Counted from the first letter of the stretch, positions 35,010 through 44,021 are shown. The stretch is DNA of 64,000 bases from BRH-c25 sp035627615 (GCA_035627615.1 DASPLL010000008.1:10239-74238), one strand, 5' to 3'. The notes: generated from the sequence alone by a model not told the origin. Translations and numbers: made by a program.

Positions 35010-37178
35010 ATGTTACAGGAATTAATGGATATTATCAGAAGATATAACCCTGCCAATGATGCGGAAATCGTTGAGAGGGCTTATAATTATGCCGTAAAAG
35101 CCCATGATGGACAAAAGCGGGTTTCCGGGGAGGATTACATTATACATCCTCTTGAAGTGGCCAAAATTTTGGCTGAATTGAATATGGACAATGTCACAAT
35201 AGCTGCCAGTATACTCCATGATGTCATAGAGGATACCAAATGTACCTATGAGGACTGCAGGAACCTTTTTGGTGAGGAGATAGCAATGCTTGTAGATGGA
35301 GTGACAAAATTAGGGAAGCTCGAGTACAAGACGAAAGAGGAGCAGCAGGCTGAAAGCCTCAGAAAAATGTTTATAGCCATGGCAAAGGATATCAGAGTGG
35401 TGCTTATAAAGCTTGCAGACAGGCTGCACAACATGCGCACCCTTAAATATATGCCTCCGGAAAAGCAGAGGGAAAAGGCCAAGGAGACAATGGAGATATA
35501 CGCTCCTATAGCTCACAGACTGGGTATATCCAAGATAAAATGGGAGATGGAGGACCTGGCGCTAAGATACCTTGAACCTAAGGATTACTATGAGCTGGTG
35601 GACAAGGTTGCCAAAAAGAGAAAAGAACGCGAGGATGAAATCAACCATGTTATTCAGATATTAAAGGAGAAGTTCAAGGAAGTCGGGATAGAAGCCCATA
35701 TAGAGGGAAGACCCAAAAGCTTCTATAGTATATACAGGAAAATGTACTATCAGAATAAGAGCTTTGAGCAGATATTCGACCTTACTGCAGTAAGGATAAT
35801 TGTAGATACTGTAAAGGATTGCTATGGAGTGCTGGGTATAGTTCATACCCTGTGGAAGCCCATACCCGGAAGATTCAAGGATTATGTGGCAATGCCCAAG
35901 CCTAATATGTACCAGTCTCTTCATACTACGCTCCTTGGCTCGGATGGACAGCCCTTTGAAGTGCAGATAAGAACCTGGGAGATGCATAAGACATCTGAAA
36001 TAGGTATAGCAGCGCATTGGAAGTACAAGGAGGGTAAGACCTCACAATCAGAGTTTGATGAGAAGCTGAAGTGGCTGAGGCAGATGCTTGAATGGCAGAA
36101 CGAGATCAAAGACACCAGAGAGTTTATGGAAACCTTGAAGGTGGATTTATTTACCGATGAGGTATATGTATTCACACCAAAAGGCGACGTTGTTGATTTA
36201 CCCGTTGATTCAACCCCTATTGATTTTGCATATAAGATACACAGTCAGATCGGTAACAGGTGTATAGGGGCTAAAATAAACGGAAGAATAGTACCTTTGG
36301 ATTACAAGCTACAGAACGGGGATATCGTGGAGGTTATAACCTCCGCTGTCGCAAATGGACCGAGCCGGGACTGGCTGAAGATCGTAAAAAGCTCACAGGC
36401 TAAAAATAAAATAAGACAGTGGTTTAAAAAGGAAAAAAGAGAAGAGAATATTCAAAAGGGAAAAGAACTTCTGGAGAAAGAGATACGCAGGCATGGCTAT
36501 ACAGCTACACAGCTGGTAAGAGCCGAATGGATGGAGAGCATCTCCAAAAAATTCAGCCTCCACAGTGTTGATGATATGTATTCTTCCCTTGGCTATGGAG
36601 GCCTGACCCCAAATCAGGTAATAACCAAGCTCAAGGAAGAATTCAGAAAGACCCAGAAGCTTGAAGAGCGTGAAGAGGAAAGTATTGAGCGTCAGGTTGA
36701 AAAAGCCCAGGAAAGAAAGGCAAGGCATAATAGTACAGGGGTAAGGGTAAAGGGCGTTGAGAATATTATGATAAGGTTCTCAAAATGCTGTAATCCGGTG
36801 CCTGGCGATGAGATAGTAGGCTACATCACAAAAGGCAGAGGAGTGTCGGTGCACCAGAAGGATTGTCCGAATGTAGCCGACCTGATGAACGAAGAGGAAA
36901 GATTCATAGAGGTAGAATGGAATACGCAGACTAAAGTATCCTATAATGCCGATGTGGAGGTCAGAGCGACCGATAGAAAGGGACTGCTTGCAGAGATAAC
37001 CAGCATTATAGATGAAAACAAGGTAAACATCAGCGCCTTCCATTCAAGGACAACAAAGGATAAAATGGCTATTATAAATTTCATATTGGAAATAAACGAT
37101 ATAGAACAACTTAATAAGCTGATAAGGAAATTCAGAAAAATAGAAGGCGTAATGGACGTATTCAGGGCGAAGCAATGA
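35010..37178 (+). CDS. rel: Bifunctional (p)ppGpp synthetase/hydrolase Rel
   Basis: About 722 residues. Makes and degrades the stringent-response alarmone. The HD hydrolase domain is intact (SILHDVIEDT), so it should be bifunctional. The synthetase domain has GRPKSFYSIYRKM and FDLTAVRIIV; TGS (VYVFTPKGDVVDLP) and a C-terminal ACT domain (VEVRATDRKGLLAEITSIIDE) follow, with a zinc-finger-type segment RFSKCCNPVPGD. Start: ATG 35010 gives the standard MLQELM; the upstream in-frame TTG at 34998 is less likely. Confidence 0.95.
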   Translation: MLQELMDIIRRYNPANDAEIVERAYNYAVKAHDGQKRVSGEDYIIHPLEVAKILAELNMDNVTIAASILHDVIEDTKCTYEDCRNLFGEEIAMLVDGVTKLGKLEYKTKEEQQAESLRKMFIAMAKDIRVVLIKLADRLHNMRTLKYMPPEKQREKAKETMEIYAPIAHRLGISKIKWEMEDLALRYLEPKDYYELVDKVAKKRKEREDEINHVIQILKEKFKEVGIEAHIEGRPKSFYSIYRKMYYQNKSFEQIFDLTAVRIIVDTVKDCYGVLGIVHTLWKPIPGRFKDYVAMPKPNMYQSLHTTLLGSDGQPFEVQIRTWEMHKTSEIGIAAHWKYKEGKTSQSEFDEKLKWLRQMLEWQNEIKDTREFMETLKVDLFTDEVYVFTPKGDVVDLPVDSTPIDFAYKIHSQIGNRCIGAKINGRIVPLDYKLQNGDIVEVITSAVANGPSRDWLKIVKSSQAKNKIRQWFKKEKREENIQKGKELLEKEIRRHGYTATQLVRAEWMESISKKFSLHSVDDMYSSLGYGGLTPNQVITKLKEEFRKTQKLEEREEESIERQVEKAQERKARHNSTGVRVKGVENIMIRFSKCCNPVPGDEIVGYITKGRGVSVHQKDCPNVADLMNEEERFIEVEWNTQTKVSYNADVEVRATDRKGLLAEITSIIDENKVNISAFHSRTTKDKMAIINFILEINDIEQLNKLIRKFRKIEGVMDVFRAKQ

Positions 37179-37280
37179 CGCCCGAAGGGCGTCAGATTCG
37201 AGATTCGAGATACGAGATGCGAGAGTTAGGGCAGTGCTTCGAAGATATGCTTAATCTCGTAGCGTGAAACTCGAAACGCG
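37177..37280. repeat. GCTTCGAAG-centred intergenic element (copy 1)
   Basis: Lies between rel and dtd. A perfect GACGCCC-GAA-GGGCGTC hairpin (37177-37193) comes first, then tandem TTCGAGA/TACGAGA-like units and the core GTGCTTCGAAGATATGCTTAA with TTCGAA at 37238-37243. Partly complementary CTCGTAGCGTGAAACTCGAAACGCG follows on the right. Confidence 0.6.
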
Positions 37281-37314
37281 TAACGATACTTTAGAGGAAT
37301 ACAGGAGGAATAAT

Positions 37315-37764
37315 ATGCGCGCAGTTATACAGAGGGTTAACAGTGGAAGTGTCACTGTTGATGGAAATATTGTCGGGAGCATTGGCAAGGGCTTTGTCGT
37401 TCTGCTTGGCGTAAGCGAGAAGGACACGGCGGAGGATGTGCTGTATATGGCCGACAAGATAGTGAATCTGAGGATATTTGAGGATGAAGCTGAGAAAATG
37501 AATCTTTCCCTGCTGGATATAAAGGGTGAGCTTCTGGTAGTTTCACAGTTTACATTGTATGGAGATTGCAGGAAGGGCAGAAGGCCCAATTTCATGAGTG
37601 CCGCAAGGCCGGAAAAGGCGGAAGAGCTGTATTTGGAACTGGTAAAGAAGTGCGGAGAAATGGGCGTAAAGACAAAAACAGGAACCTTCCAGGCATACAT
37701 GAAGGTGAATATTGAAAATGACGGTCCTGTGACTGTTATAGTAGACAGTGAAAAGCTTATATAG
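37315..37764 (+). CDS. dtd: D-aminoacyl-tRNA deacylase
   Basis: 149 residues. Removes D-amino acids mischarged onto tRNA. Motifs MRAVIQRVNSGSVTVDG, SQFTLYGDCRKGRRPNF and the C-terminal GPVTVIVDS are standard. ATG 37315 follows AGGAGG; the upstream extension runs into a repeat and is not coding. Confidence 0.94.
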   Translation: MRAVIQRVNSGSVTVDGNIVGSIGKGFVVLLGVSEKDTAEDVLYMADKIVNLRIFEDEAEKMNLSLLDIKGELLVVSQFTLYGDCRKGRRPNFMSAARPEKAEELYLELVKKCGEMGVKTKTGTFQAYMKVNIENDGPVTVIVDSEKLI

Positions 37765-37782
37765 ATTTGAGGAGATGAATAT

Positions 37783-38403
37783 ATGGAGTTTAAAAGACTT
37801 CCTTTAGGAATATATCAGGCGAATTGCTATATTTTGCAGGATGAAAAGACAAAAGAAACGGCAGTTATAGATCCCGGAGGAGATTTTCCGGAAATAAAAA
37901 GCTATATTGAAGCCAATGGATTGAAGGTCCGGTATATCATTCTGACTCACGGACATGGAGATCATATTGGTGCTCTGAGAGAACTTTCAGATTACACCGG
38001 TGCCATAGTATGCATACACAGCGGGGATCATGAAATGCTCCTGAGCAGCAGAATGAATCTTACTGTTGAAATGGGCTATCCGCCTGTAGAGATGAGGGCA
38101 GACAGGCTTCTGAAGGATGGGGATGTCCTGGAGCTTGGTGATACAAAGCTTGCTGTCATCCATACACCCGGACACTCCAGGGGGGGGATTTGCATATATT
38201 GTGAGGGCAGCCTGTTTTCAGGAGATACATTGTTCGCATGCTCCATCGGCAGGACTGATCTGACGGGAGGCTCATTTGAAGAGCTTATTGCATCGATAAA
38301 AAACAAGCTTCTGGTTTTGCCGGATGATACGGCAGTATATCCCGGACATGGTCCATCCTCAAAAATACTGATTGAAAAAAAACGGAACCCCTTTTTGGAA
38401 TAG
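37783..38403 (+). CDS. MBL-fold metallo-hydrolase (glyoxalase II-like)
   Basis: 206 residues. Metal-binding THGHGDHIGA (HxHxDH), HTPGHSRGGICIY, FSGDTLF and VYPGHGPSS are intact. Related to hydroxyacylglutathione hydrolases but lacking their C-terminal domain; substrate unknown. In Clostridia it commonly sits between dtd and hemZ, as here. Confidence 0.9.
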   Translation: MEFKRLPLGIYQANCYILQDEKTKETAVIDPGGDFPEIKSYIEANGLKVRYIILTHGHGDHIGALRELSDYTGAIVCIHSGDHEMLLSSRMNLTVEMGYPPVEMRADRLLKDGDVLELGDTKLAVIHTPGHSRGGICIYCEGSLFSGDTLFACSIGRTDLTGGSFEELIASIKNKLLVLPDDTAVYPGHGPSSKILIEKKRNPFLE

Positions 38404-38405
38404 AA

Positions 38406-38459
38406 CCATATGTTTTGCACATTCTAAATATATTAAAAATGTTTGTGCAAAACATATGG
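38406..38459. promoter_or_regulatory. Perfect 16-bp inverted repeat before the small HTH gene
   Basis: CCATATGTTTTGCACA (38406-38421) and TGTGCAAAACATATGG (38444-38459) are exact complements, separated by 22 bp. The right arm ends at the GGGAGG ribosome site, followed by TTTTTT and the ATG at 38471. It could terminate the upstream operon, hide the ribosome site, or be an operator for the encoded DNA-binding protein. Confidence 0.65.
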
Positions 38460-38470
38460 GAGGTTTTTTC

Positions 38471-38653
38471 ATGAATAAGTCTTCAAAGAAACTTATGGCA
38501 GAAAAGCATAAAAACAAGCTGCATCAGGAATATGGCGAGCTTATTGACATGATAGAATCGGGCATGGAGGATTATGAAATAGCAGAGGAGATCGGCATAA
38601 CATCAAATCATGTTTCTGATATAAAGAAACAAATTTTCAATGATATGATTTAG
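38471..38653 (+). CDS. Small helix-turn-helix protein
   Basis: 60 residues, starting MNKSSKKLMAEKHKNKL. The second half, MIESGMEDYEIAEEIGITSNHVSDIKKQIF, reads as a helix-turn-helix similar to sigma-70 region 4 or resolvase-type HTH. The ATG has GGGAGG eight bases upstream. hemZ follows after 8 bases. Function unknown; a long inverted repeat lies directly upstream. Confidence 0.7.
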   Translation: MNKSSKKLMAEKHKNKLHQEYGELIDMIESGMEDYEIAEEIGITSNHVSDIKKQIFNDMI

Positions 38654-38661
38654 GGGAAGCT

Positions 38662-40155
38662 ATGATTGGAATCGTACTGGAAAACCATGACTTCTACAAT
38701 GAGGCGGCAGATATAATAAGAATGTACTTCGGAAAGTGCGAAATAGAAAAAGTAGAGAGAGCTTTGGCGAACAGCCAAAGCTTTTTGCAGGAGAAGGATG
38801 TGCTTGTCACAAGCAGTCTGGAGCTTTCTGGGAGAAGCGGCAAATGCATCTCAAAATACAGGGATAAGCAAAGGCTTGAGGAAGCGGTAATGGAAGACGA
38901 CGTAGAGCCAACGGATATAAAGGCTTTAAAGCGGCTGGTCAAAAAGTCCATGTACAAGCTATTATCCGCAGTATTCGAAAAGGAATTTCCGTGGGGCATA
39001 CTTACAGGAATAAGGCCTGTGAAAATCGTTCATGAGCTTATGGATAAAGGGATTCCAACGGAAAATATTGCAGGCAGGCTTATGGGGGATTATCTCATGA
39101 GTGTGGACAGGGCACTGCTGGCGCTGGAAATAGCGGGCATTGAAAGGCCTTTCATATATCCTTTTGATGACAGGGTGGTAAGTATATACATAGGGATACC
39201 CTTCTGTCCCAGCAGGTGTCACTACTGTTCATTCACCTCCAATTCTATAAGTAAATACGGTGCTTATGTTGAGCCATATCTGGAAAGCCTGATGAAGGAA
39301 ATGCAAAATGTAGCAGAGTATCTGGACAGTAAGGGCTGCAGGGTACAGTCCATATACATAGGCGGAGGCACACCCACAGCACTTGAAGCCGAGCAGCTTG
39401 ACAGACTTTTGAAATGTACGGTTCAAAGCTTTGGGGAGGATTTCACTGAATTTACCTGTGAAGCAGGAAGACCGGATTCAATAACTGAGGAGAAGCTAAA
39501 AGTACTGCACCAAAACAATGTAAGCAGAATAAGCATCAATCCGCAGACCATGAATGATGAGACTTTGAAATGCATAGGGAGGGCACATGCTGCCGGACAG
39601 GTGGCAGATAGCTTCAGACAGGCAAGAAATGCAGGCTTCAGCAATATAAATGCCGACCTGATACTTGGACTTCCCGGTGAAGGTCTGGAGCAGCTGGCTT
39701 TTACACTGTCGGAAATAAAAAAGCTTGAGCCGGAGAATGTCACGGTACACACAATGGCAATAAAAAGAGCCTCCATATACAATGAAGGTTCATGGAATAC
39801 AGCTGCTGCTGATGATGAGCATGTATCGGAAATGATGGAGTATGCCAAAGCCTGTCTCCGGGAAATGGGTCTGCACCCGTATTATTTATACAGGCAGAAG
39901 CACATGCTGCAGAATCTTGAGAATATAGGATTTTCAAAGAAAGGACATGAATGTATTTATAACATGCAGATTATGGAAGAGAAACAAACAATTGTTGCTT
40001 TCGGCGCAGATGCTGTGACCAAGATAGTGATAAACAGCGGGAACAGGATAGAGCGGCAGCATAATATAAAGGATGTAAAGCTATATATTGAGAAGATTAA
40101 TGAAATGATAGACAATAAGATAGATATTTTGGAACAACTGTGGAAAACCTATTGA
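38662..40155 (+). CDS. hemZ: Coproporphyrinogen dehydrogenase-like radical SAM protein HemZ
   Basis: 497 residues. The radical SAM cluster motif is in IGIPFCPSRCHYCSFTS (CxxxCxxC), then YIGGGTPTAL and GLPGEGLEQL. The N-terminal 170 residues before the radical SAM domain distinguish HemZ from HemN/HemW. Participation in oxygen-independent haem synthesis is known for B. subtilis HemZ; in Clostridia the role may differ. Its stop codon overlaps the aspS promoter. Confidence 0.88.
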   Translation: MIGIVLENHDFYNEAADIIRMYFGKCEIEKVERALANSQSFLQEKDVLVTSSLELSGRSGKCISKYRDKQRLEEAVMEDDVEPTDIKALKRLVKKSMYKLLSAVFEKEFPWGILTGIRPVKIVHELMDKGIPTENIAGRLMGDYLMSVDRALLALEIAGIERPFIYPFDDRVVSIYIGIPFCPSRCHYCSFTSNSISKYGAYVEPYLESLMKEMQNVAEYLDSKGCRVQSIYIGGGTPTALEAEQLDRLLKCTVQSFGEDFTEFTCEAGRPDSITEEKLKVLHQNNVSRISINPQTMNDETLKCIGRAHAAGQVADSFRQARNAGFSNINADLILGLPGEGLEQLAFTLSEIKKLEPENVTVHTMAIKRASIYNEGSWNTAAADDEHVSEMMEYAKACLREMGLHPYYLYRQKHMLQNLENIGFSKKGHECIYNMQIMEEKQTIVAFGADAVTKIVINSGNRIERQHNIKDVKLYIEKINEMIDNKIDILEQLWKTY

Positions 40156-40180
40156 CATAGGTGTAACACGATATTATAAT
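40152..40180 (+). promoter_or_regulatory. Consensus promoter for aspS
   Basis: TTGACA (40152-40157) and TATAAT (40175-40180) with exactly 17 bp between: a perfect sigmaA consensus, just ahead of the T-box leader. Confidence 0.88.
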
Positions 40181-40186
40181 ATTACA

Positions 40187-40470
40187 ATAATATACCAAAT
40201 AAAAGTATATGGCTTTGAACGGGAAAGTAGACATTTGAAGCTAAACAGGGAGAGGATATCCGGCGCTGAGAGCGTCGTGACTGCAAGTATCCTTATAGTA
40301 CAGAATGTTGAAGGACACCCGGGAGTCCCAGCCGCTGAAACTGTATCATAAAGATAGGCAGCTGCGTAATTCTGCGTTAAAGAAAAAAGATGGATTATCC
40401 AAACAGGGTGGCACCGCGGGATTATACCTCCCGTCCCTGACAATATGTCAGGGACGGGAGGTTTTTGTAT
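40187..40470 (+). ncRNA. T-box riboswitch (Asp) leader of aspS
   Basis: Tests aminoacylation of tRNA by binding it and switching between terminator and antiterminator. The diagnostic T-box AGGGTGGCACCGCGG is at 40405-40419. The S-turn in stem I is formed by AGTA (40226-40229) and GAA (40310-40312), and the likely specifier codon just after it is GAC (Asp) at 40314-40316, followed by A. This agrees with the aspS gene downstream. The terminator is a perfect 15-bp stem (40427-40441 with 40447-40461) plus T-run. Confidence 0.93.
40427..40467 (+). terminator. T-box terminator hairpin
   Basis: CCTCCCGTCCCTGAC and GTCAGGGACGGGAGG, perfect complements with a 5-nt loop and TTTTT. Used when uncharged tRNA-Asp is scarce. 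Confidence 0.9.
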
Positions 40471-40497
40471 TTTACCAAATTTAGGAGGCGGATTAAT

Positions 40498-42267
40498 ATG
40501 GCAAGAATAAACAGAACACACATGTGTGGTGAACTGAGCCTTGATAACCTGGGAGGAAAGGTGACTCTTACAGGCTGGGTTCAGAAAAGAAGGGATCTTG
40601 GAGGGCTTATTTTCATAGATCTGAGGGACAGAAGCGGTATAGTGCAATGTACTGTTAACAAGGATACAGTGCCTGAGGTTTTTCAGGAAGCTTTTAAGGT
40701 AAGAAGTGAATTTGTACTTGTTGTGAAGGGTGAAGTCGTACGCCGTGGAGAAGGTGCAATAAACACAAAAATGCCAACAGGCTATATTGAAATTGCCGTA
40801 AGCAGTCTTGAAATACTAAGCAAGGCTGAGACAACACCTATATACATAGAGGATGAGCTTAACGTATCTGAGCAGCTCAGGTTGAAATACAGATATCTGG
40901 ACTTGAGACGCCCTTCCATGCAGAAGATGCTGTTCACCAGGCACAGGATTGCCAAGGTAGTAAGGGATTATATGGATCAGAACGGCTTTATTGAAGTGGA
41001 GACCCCAATACTCATAAAAACTTCTCCTGAAGGTGCAAGAGACTATCTGGTGCCAAGCCGTGTTCAGCCGGGAAATTTCTTTGCGCTGCCACAATCTCCA
41101 CAGCTGTTCAAGCAGATACTTATGGTTGCCGGCTTCGACAGATACTTCCAGATCGCAAAGTGCTTCAGGGATGAAGACCTGAGAGCAGACAGACAGCCGG
41201 AGTTCACTCAGATTGATATGGAACTGTCCTTTGTGGAGAAGGAAGATGTTATGGAAATAAATGAAGGCCTGCTCAAGACTTTATTTAAGCAGGTGCTTGA
41301 TGTTGAGATCCAGACCCCCTTTAAGATACTGACATACAAGGAAGCAATGGAGCGGTACGGTTCAGACAAGCCGGATACAAGGTTCGGCTTGGAGCTTAAG
41401 GAAATAGGGGATGTGGTTGCAAATTCGGAGTTCAAGGTATTTGCAGACACCCTCGCAAATGGCGGAATGGTAAAGGCGATTAACGCCGAAGGACTTGGAG
41501 AAAAGCTCAGCCGCAAAGAGATAGACAGTCTCGGTGAGTTTGTAAAAACCTACAGGGCAAAAGGCCTTGCATGGATAAATATAACTTCTGAAGGTGTAAA
41601 ATCACCGATAGCCAAGTTCCTAAAGGAAGAGGAGCTGAACGGAATAATTGAAAGAACCGGTGGAAAACTAGGAGATATAATATTTATTGTCTCAGATAAA
41701 GCAAAGGTTGTTTATGATTCCCTGGGACAGCTGAGGCTGGAGCTGGCAAAACGTTTTGGACTTGTTGACAACAGCAGGTTTGACCTTTTATGGGTAACAG
41801 AGTTCCCGCTGCTTGACTTCGATGAGGAAGAAAACAGGTATGTGGCAATGCATCACCCATTTACATGCCCGATGGATGATGACCTGGAGCTTCTGGACAC
41901 TGATCCGCTTAAGGTCAGGGCAAAGGCTTATGACTGTGTATTGAACGGCTATGAGCTTGGAGGAGGAAGTATAAGGATACACAGGCAGGAGCTTCAGGAA
42001 AAGATGTTCGGTCTCCTGGGCTTCAGTAAGGAACAGGCATGGAGCAAATTCGGATATCTGCTGGAGGCTTTCAAATACGGCACACCTCCTCATGGAGGAC
42101 TAGCTTTTGGCCTTGACAGAATAGTAATGCTGTTTACTGGTACAGACAACATAAAAGACGTAATTGCATTCCCCAAAACACAGACAGCAAGCTGTCTCAT
42201 GACCAATGCTCCTTCCCCTGCGGATCCGAAGCAGTTGGAGGAGCTGCATATCACAGTAAAAGAATAA
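40498..42267 (+). CDS. aspS: Aspartyl-tRNA synthetase
   Basis: About 589 residues, the bacterial type. N-terminal OB fold (LTGWVQKRRDLGGLIFIDLRDRSGIVQ), class II motif 2 (FRDEDLRADRQPEFTQID), the GAD insertion and motif 3 (GLAFGLDRIVMLFTG) are intact. ATG 40498 follows AGGAGG. Unlike many Clostridia, hisS does not precede it; it has its own promoter and T-box. Confidence 0.96.
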   Translation: MARINRTHMCGELSLDNLGGKVTLTGWVQKRRDLGGLIFIDLRDRSGIVQCTVNKDTVPEVFQEAFKVRSEFVLVVKGEVVRRGEGAINTKMPTGYIEIAVSSLEILSKAETTPIYIEDELNVSEQLRLKYRYLDLRRPSMQKMLFTRHRIAKVVRDYMDQNGFIEVETPILIKTSPEGARDYLVPSRVQPGNFFALPQSPQLFKQILMVAGFDRYFQIAKCFRDEDLRADRQPEFTQIDMELSFVEKEDVMEINEGLLKTLFKQVLDVEIQTPFKILTYKEAMERYGSDKPDTRFGLELKEIGDVVANSEFKVFADTLANGGMVKAINAEGLGEKLSRKEIDSLGEFVKTYRAKGLAWINITSEGVKSPIAKFLKEEELNGIIERTGGKLGDIIFIVSDKAKVVYDSLGQLRLELAKRFGLVDNSRFDLLWVTEFPLLDFDEEENRYVAMHHPFTCPMDDDLELLDTDPLKVRAKAYDCVLNGYELGGGSIRIHRQELQEKMFGLLGFSKEQAWSKFGYLLEAFKYGTPPHGGLAFGLDRIVMLFTGTDNIKDVIAFPKTQTASCLMTNAPSPADPKQLEELHITVKE

Positions 42268-42297
42268 TTATGATAATATGATATAGCTTGACACGAA

Positions 42298-42338
42298 CCT
42301 GCTCTGCCGTAAATTAAAAAGGGCAGAGCAGGGCTTTT
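42298..42338 (+). terminator. Terminator after aspS
   Basis: CCTGCTCTGCC (42298-42308) and GGCAGAGCAGG (42322-42332), perfect 11-bp stem with a T-run. Confidence 0.85.
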
Positions 42339-42350
42339 TGGAGGTATTTT

Positions 42351-43103
42351 ATGAATCAGTTTTCCAGAACAGAGCTTTTGATCGGGAAAGAGGGAATAGA
42401 GAAGCTGGCAAAAAGCACAGTCGCAATCTTCGGTATCGGGGGAGTAGGCTCATACACGGCCGAGGCATTATGCAGATGTGGTATTGGCAGGCTGGTGCTC
42501 GTAGATTATGATGATATTTGCCTTACCAATATCAACAGGCAGATCCATGCAACAAGAAAGACTGTCGGCAGACCGAAGGTAGAGGCAATGAAGGAGAGAC
42601 TGCTGGAGATAAACCCTAATGCAGATATAATCATACACAAGGAGCTTTATAATGAAGAAACCTCCGATACGCTGCTCAGGCCAGGATATGATTATGTGGT
42701 TGACGCTATTGATATGGTAAGCTCTAAGATAAGCCTTATAATGAAGTGTATAGATATGAACATAGCGGTGATAAGCTGTATGGGAGCTGGCAACAAGCTC
42801 GATCCGACCAAGCTTGAGATCACGGATATATATAAAACCTCAGTATGTCCTCTAGCAAAGGTCATGCGGTACGAGCTCAGAAAAAGAGGAGTGAAGAAGC
42901 TGAAGGTGGTATACTCGAAGGAGGAGATCATTACCCCTATGAAGGATGTGGCAGATTGCAAGACAAATTGCATATGCAGCAATAAGGAAACGGCCAACTG
43001 TACAAAACGGAGGCAGATCCCCGGAAGCGTATCCTTTGTTCCATCAGCAGCCGGCCTTGCAATTGCATCAGCTGTGGTAAGGGATATATTAGGGCTGAAG
43101 TAG
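42351..43103 (+). CDS. tcdA: tRNA threonylcarbamoyladenosine dehydratase (TcdA/YgdL)
   Basis: 250 residues. Cyclises t6A37 to ct6A in tRNA. ThiF/E1-like fold: VAIFGIGGVGSYTAEALCRCGIGRLVLVDYD binds ATP, LTNINRQIHAT is conserved, and DAIDMVSSKISLI follows. A cysteine-rich segment CKTNCICSNKETANC is an insertion not obvious in the family core. GGAGG precedes the ATG. Confidence 0.9.
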   Translation: MNQFSRTELLIGKEGIEKLAKSTVAIFGIGGVGSYTAEALCRCGIGRLVLVDYDDICLTNINRQIHATRKTVGRPKVEAMKERLLEINPNADIIIHKELYNEETSDTLLRPGYDYVVDAIDMVSSKISLIMKCIDMNIAVISCMGAGNKLDPTKLEITDIYKTSVCPLAKVMRYELRKRGVKKLKVVYSKEEIITPMKDVADCKTNCICSNKETANCTKRRQIPGSVSFVPSAAGLAIASAVVRDILGLK

Positions 43104-43195
43104 GGCTCTGGAGTTTGCCGCGGGCCACGGGCTGTAAGCGGAGCTTCGAAGACTTTGCTTAAGCACGAGTCACGGAGCACGTGGCATAAGGGTCA
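43104..43195. repeat. GCTTCGAAG-centred intergenic element (copy 2)
   Basis: Between tcdA and the CsoR-like gene. Core GAGCTTCGAAGACTTTGCTTAAG with TTCGAA at 43145-43150; GC-rich flanks (GGGCCACGGGC left, CACGGAGCACGTGGC right) are partly complementary. Confidence 0.55.
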
Positions 43196-43225
43196 ATAAA
43201 AAATTAAAATTATTAAATATACCTA

Positions 43226-43253
43226 TTGACAAAATAGAATGATGTAATATAAT
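43226..43253 (+). promoter_or_regulatory. Promoter of the CsoR/CstR-like gene
   Basis: TTGACA (43226-43231) and TATAAT (43248-43253) with 16 bp between, both perfect hexamers. Confidence 0.8.
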
Positions 43254-43258
43254 GAAAA

Positions 43259-43277
43259 TATACCGGTACGGGGTATA
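43259..43277. promoter_or_regulatory. CsoR-type operator
   Basis: TATACCGGTACGGGGTATA is a near-palindrome with an A/T-rich edge and G/C tract, the pattern bound by CsoR-family repressors. It lies over the expected transcription start of the adjacent repressor gene, so autoregulation is likely. Confidence 0.65.
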
Positions 43278-43289
43278 GGAGGGGATGAA

Positions 43290-43562
43290 TTGGATAACAA
43301 GGAAGTCAGTAAAGACGATATACTTAACCGGATGAAGAAGATTGAGGGACAGGCTAAAGGAATACAAAAAATGATAGAGGAAGACAAATGCTGCGGAGAC
43401 ATAATGGTCCAGATTTCTGCCATCAGGTCTGCAATAAACCGGGTTGGGGGACTCATTATGGATAGATACATCAAGGAGTGCCTCAAAGAATCCCTTAAGA
43501 GTAATAAAAGTGATGAAAGCATTGAAGAAGTAATTGAAACAATTGTAAAATACGTGAAGTAA
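43290..43562 (+). CDS. CsoR/CstR-family transcriptional repressor (DUF156)
   Basis: 90 residues, all-helical. NRMKKIEGQAKGIQKMIEEDKCCGDIMVQISAIRSAINRVGG is the family hallmark. The two conserved sensor cysteines are Cys35 and Cys64 (29 apart), but the position of the copper-binding histidine of CsoR is Tyr60. Loss of this His is typical of CstR-type persulfide sensors and argues against Cu(I) sensing. TTG start at 43290 after AGGAGGGG. It precedes rseC and thioredoxin genes, which fits sulfur/redox control. Confidence 0.85.
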   Translation: MDNKEVSKDDILNRMKKIEGQAKGIQKMIEEDKCCGDIMVQISAIRSAINRVGGLIMDRYIKECLKESLKSNKSDESIEEVIETIVKYVK

Positions 43563-43580
43563 AAGGGATGATTCAGGAAG

Positions 43581-44021
43581 ATGAAAGAAATAGGGAAAGT
43601 AATAAAAGTGGAAGAGGACCAGGCAACGATCATGATCAGGAGAGGCACAGCCTGTGGAGAGTGCGGAGCCTGTCAGGTGGGAAGGGAAAAGCTTGAGATG
43701 ATGATGACGGCAGACAACAGTGTGGGAGCCCAGGTCGGTGATGAAGTGGAAATAGATCTTGAAAACATGAATTTCATGACCGCGATGCTTATTGCTTATG
43801 GATTTCCGCTTATAGCATTGATTGCCGGAATATTCGGGGGATATTACGGTATGCTGGCTCTTGGTCTGAACGACAGCACTGCCCAGGCACTGGGCGCAAT
43901 ACTGGGTCTCGTTGCATTAGCCGCCTCTTATGCAGTCATACGGTATAAGGAAGAGTCAATCAAAAAATTAAGGAAATTTAAGCCGGTCATAGTAGGAATT
44001 AAGACAAAAGACAGTATTTAA
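43581..44021 (+). CDS. RseC-family protein (SoxR-reducing system)
   Basis: 146 residues. N-terminal soluble part with cysteines CGECGACQVG, then two membrane helices (TAMLIAYGFPLIALIAGIFGGYYG and AQALGAILGLVALAASYAVI). RseC proteins are linked to electron transfer through the Rnf complex and SoxR reduction in E. coli. Lies 18 bases after the repressor, probably one operon. Confidence 0.88.
   Translation: MKEIGKVIKVEEDQATIMIRRGTACGECGACQVGREKLEMMMTADNSVGAQVGDEVEIDLENMNFMTAMLIAYGFPLIALIAGIFGGYYGMLALGLNDSTAQALGAILGLVALAASYAVIRYKEESIKKLRKFKPVIVGIKTKDSI

Noticed and set aside
37177..37280. CRISPR array
   Set aside because: The short units here are degenerate and not regularly spaced, and no cas genes are present anywhere in the window.
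37264..37314. Extended dtd N-terminus
   Set aside because: It is translated from a repeat element, and the conserved protein starts at 37315 after AGGAGG.
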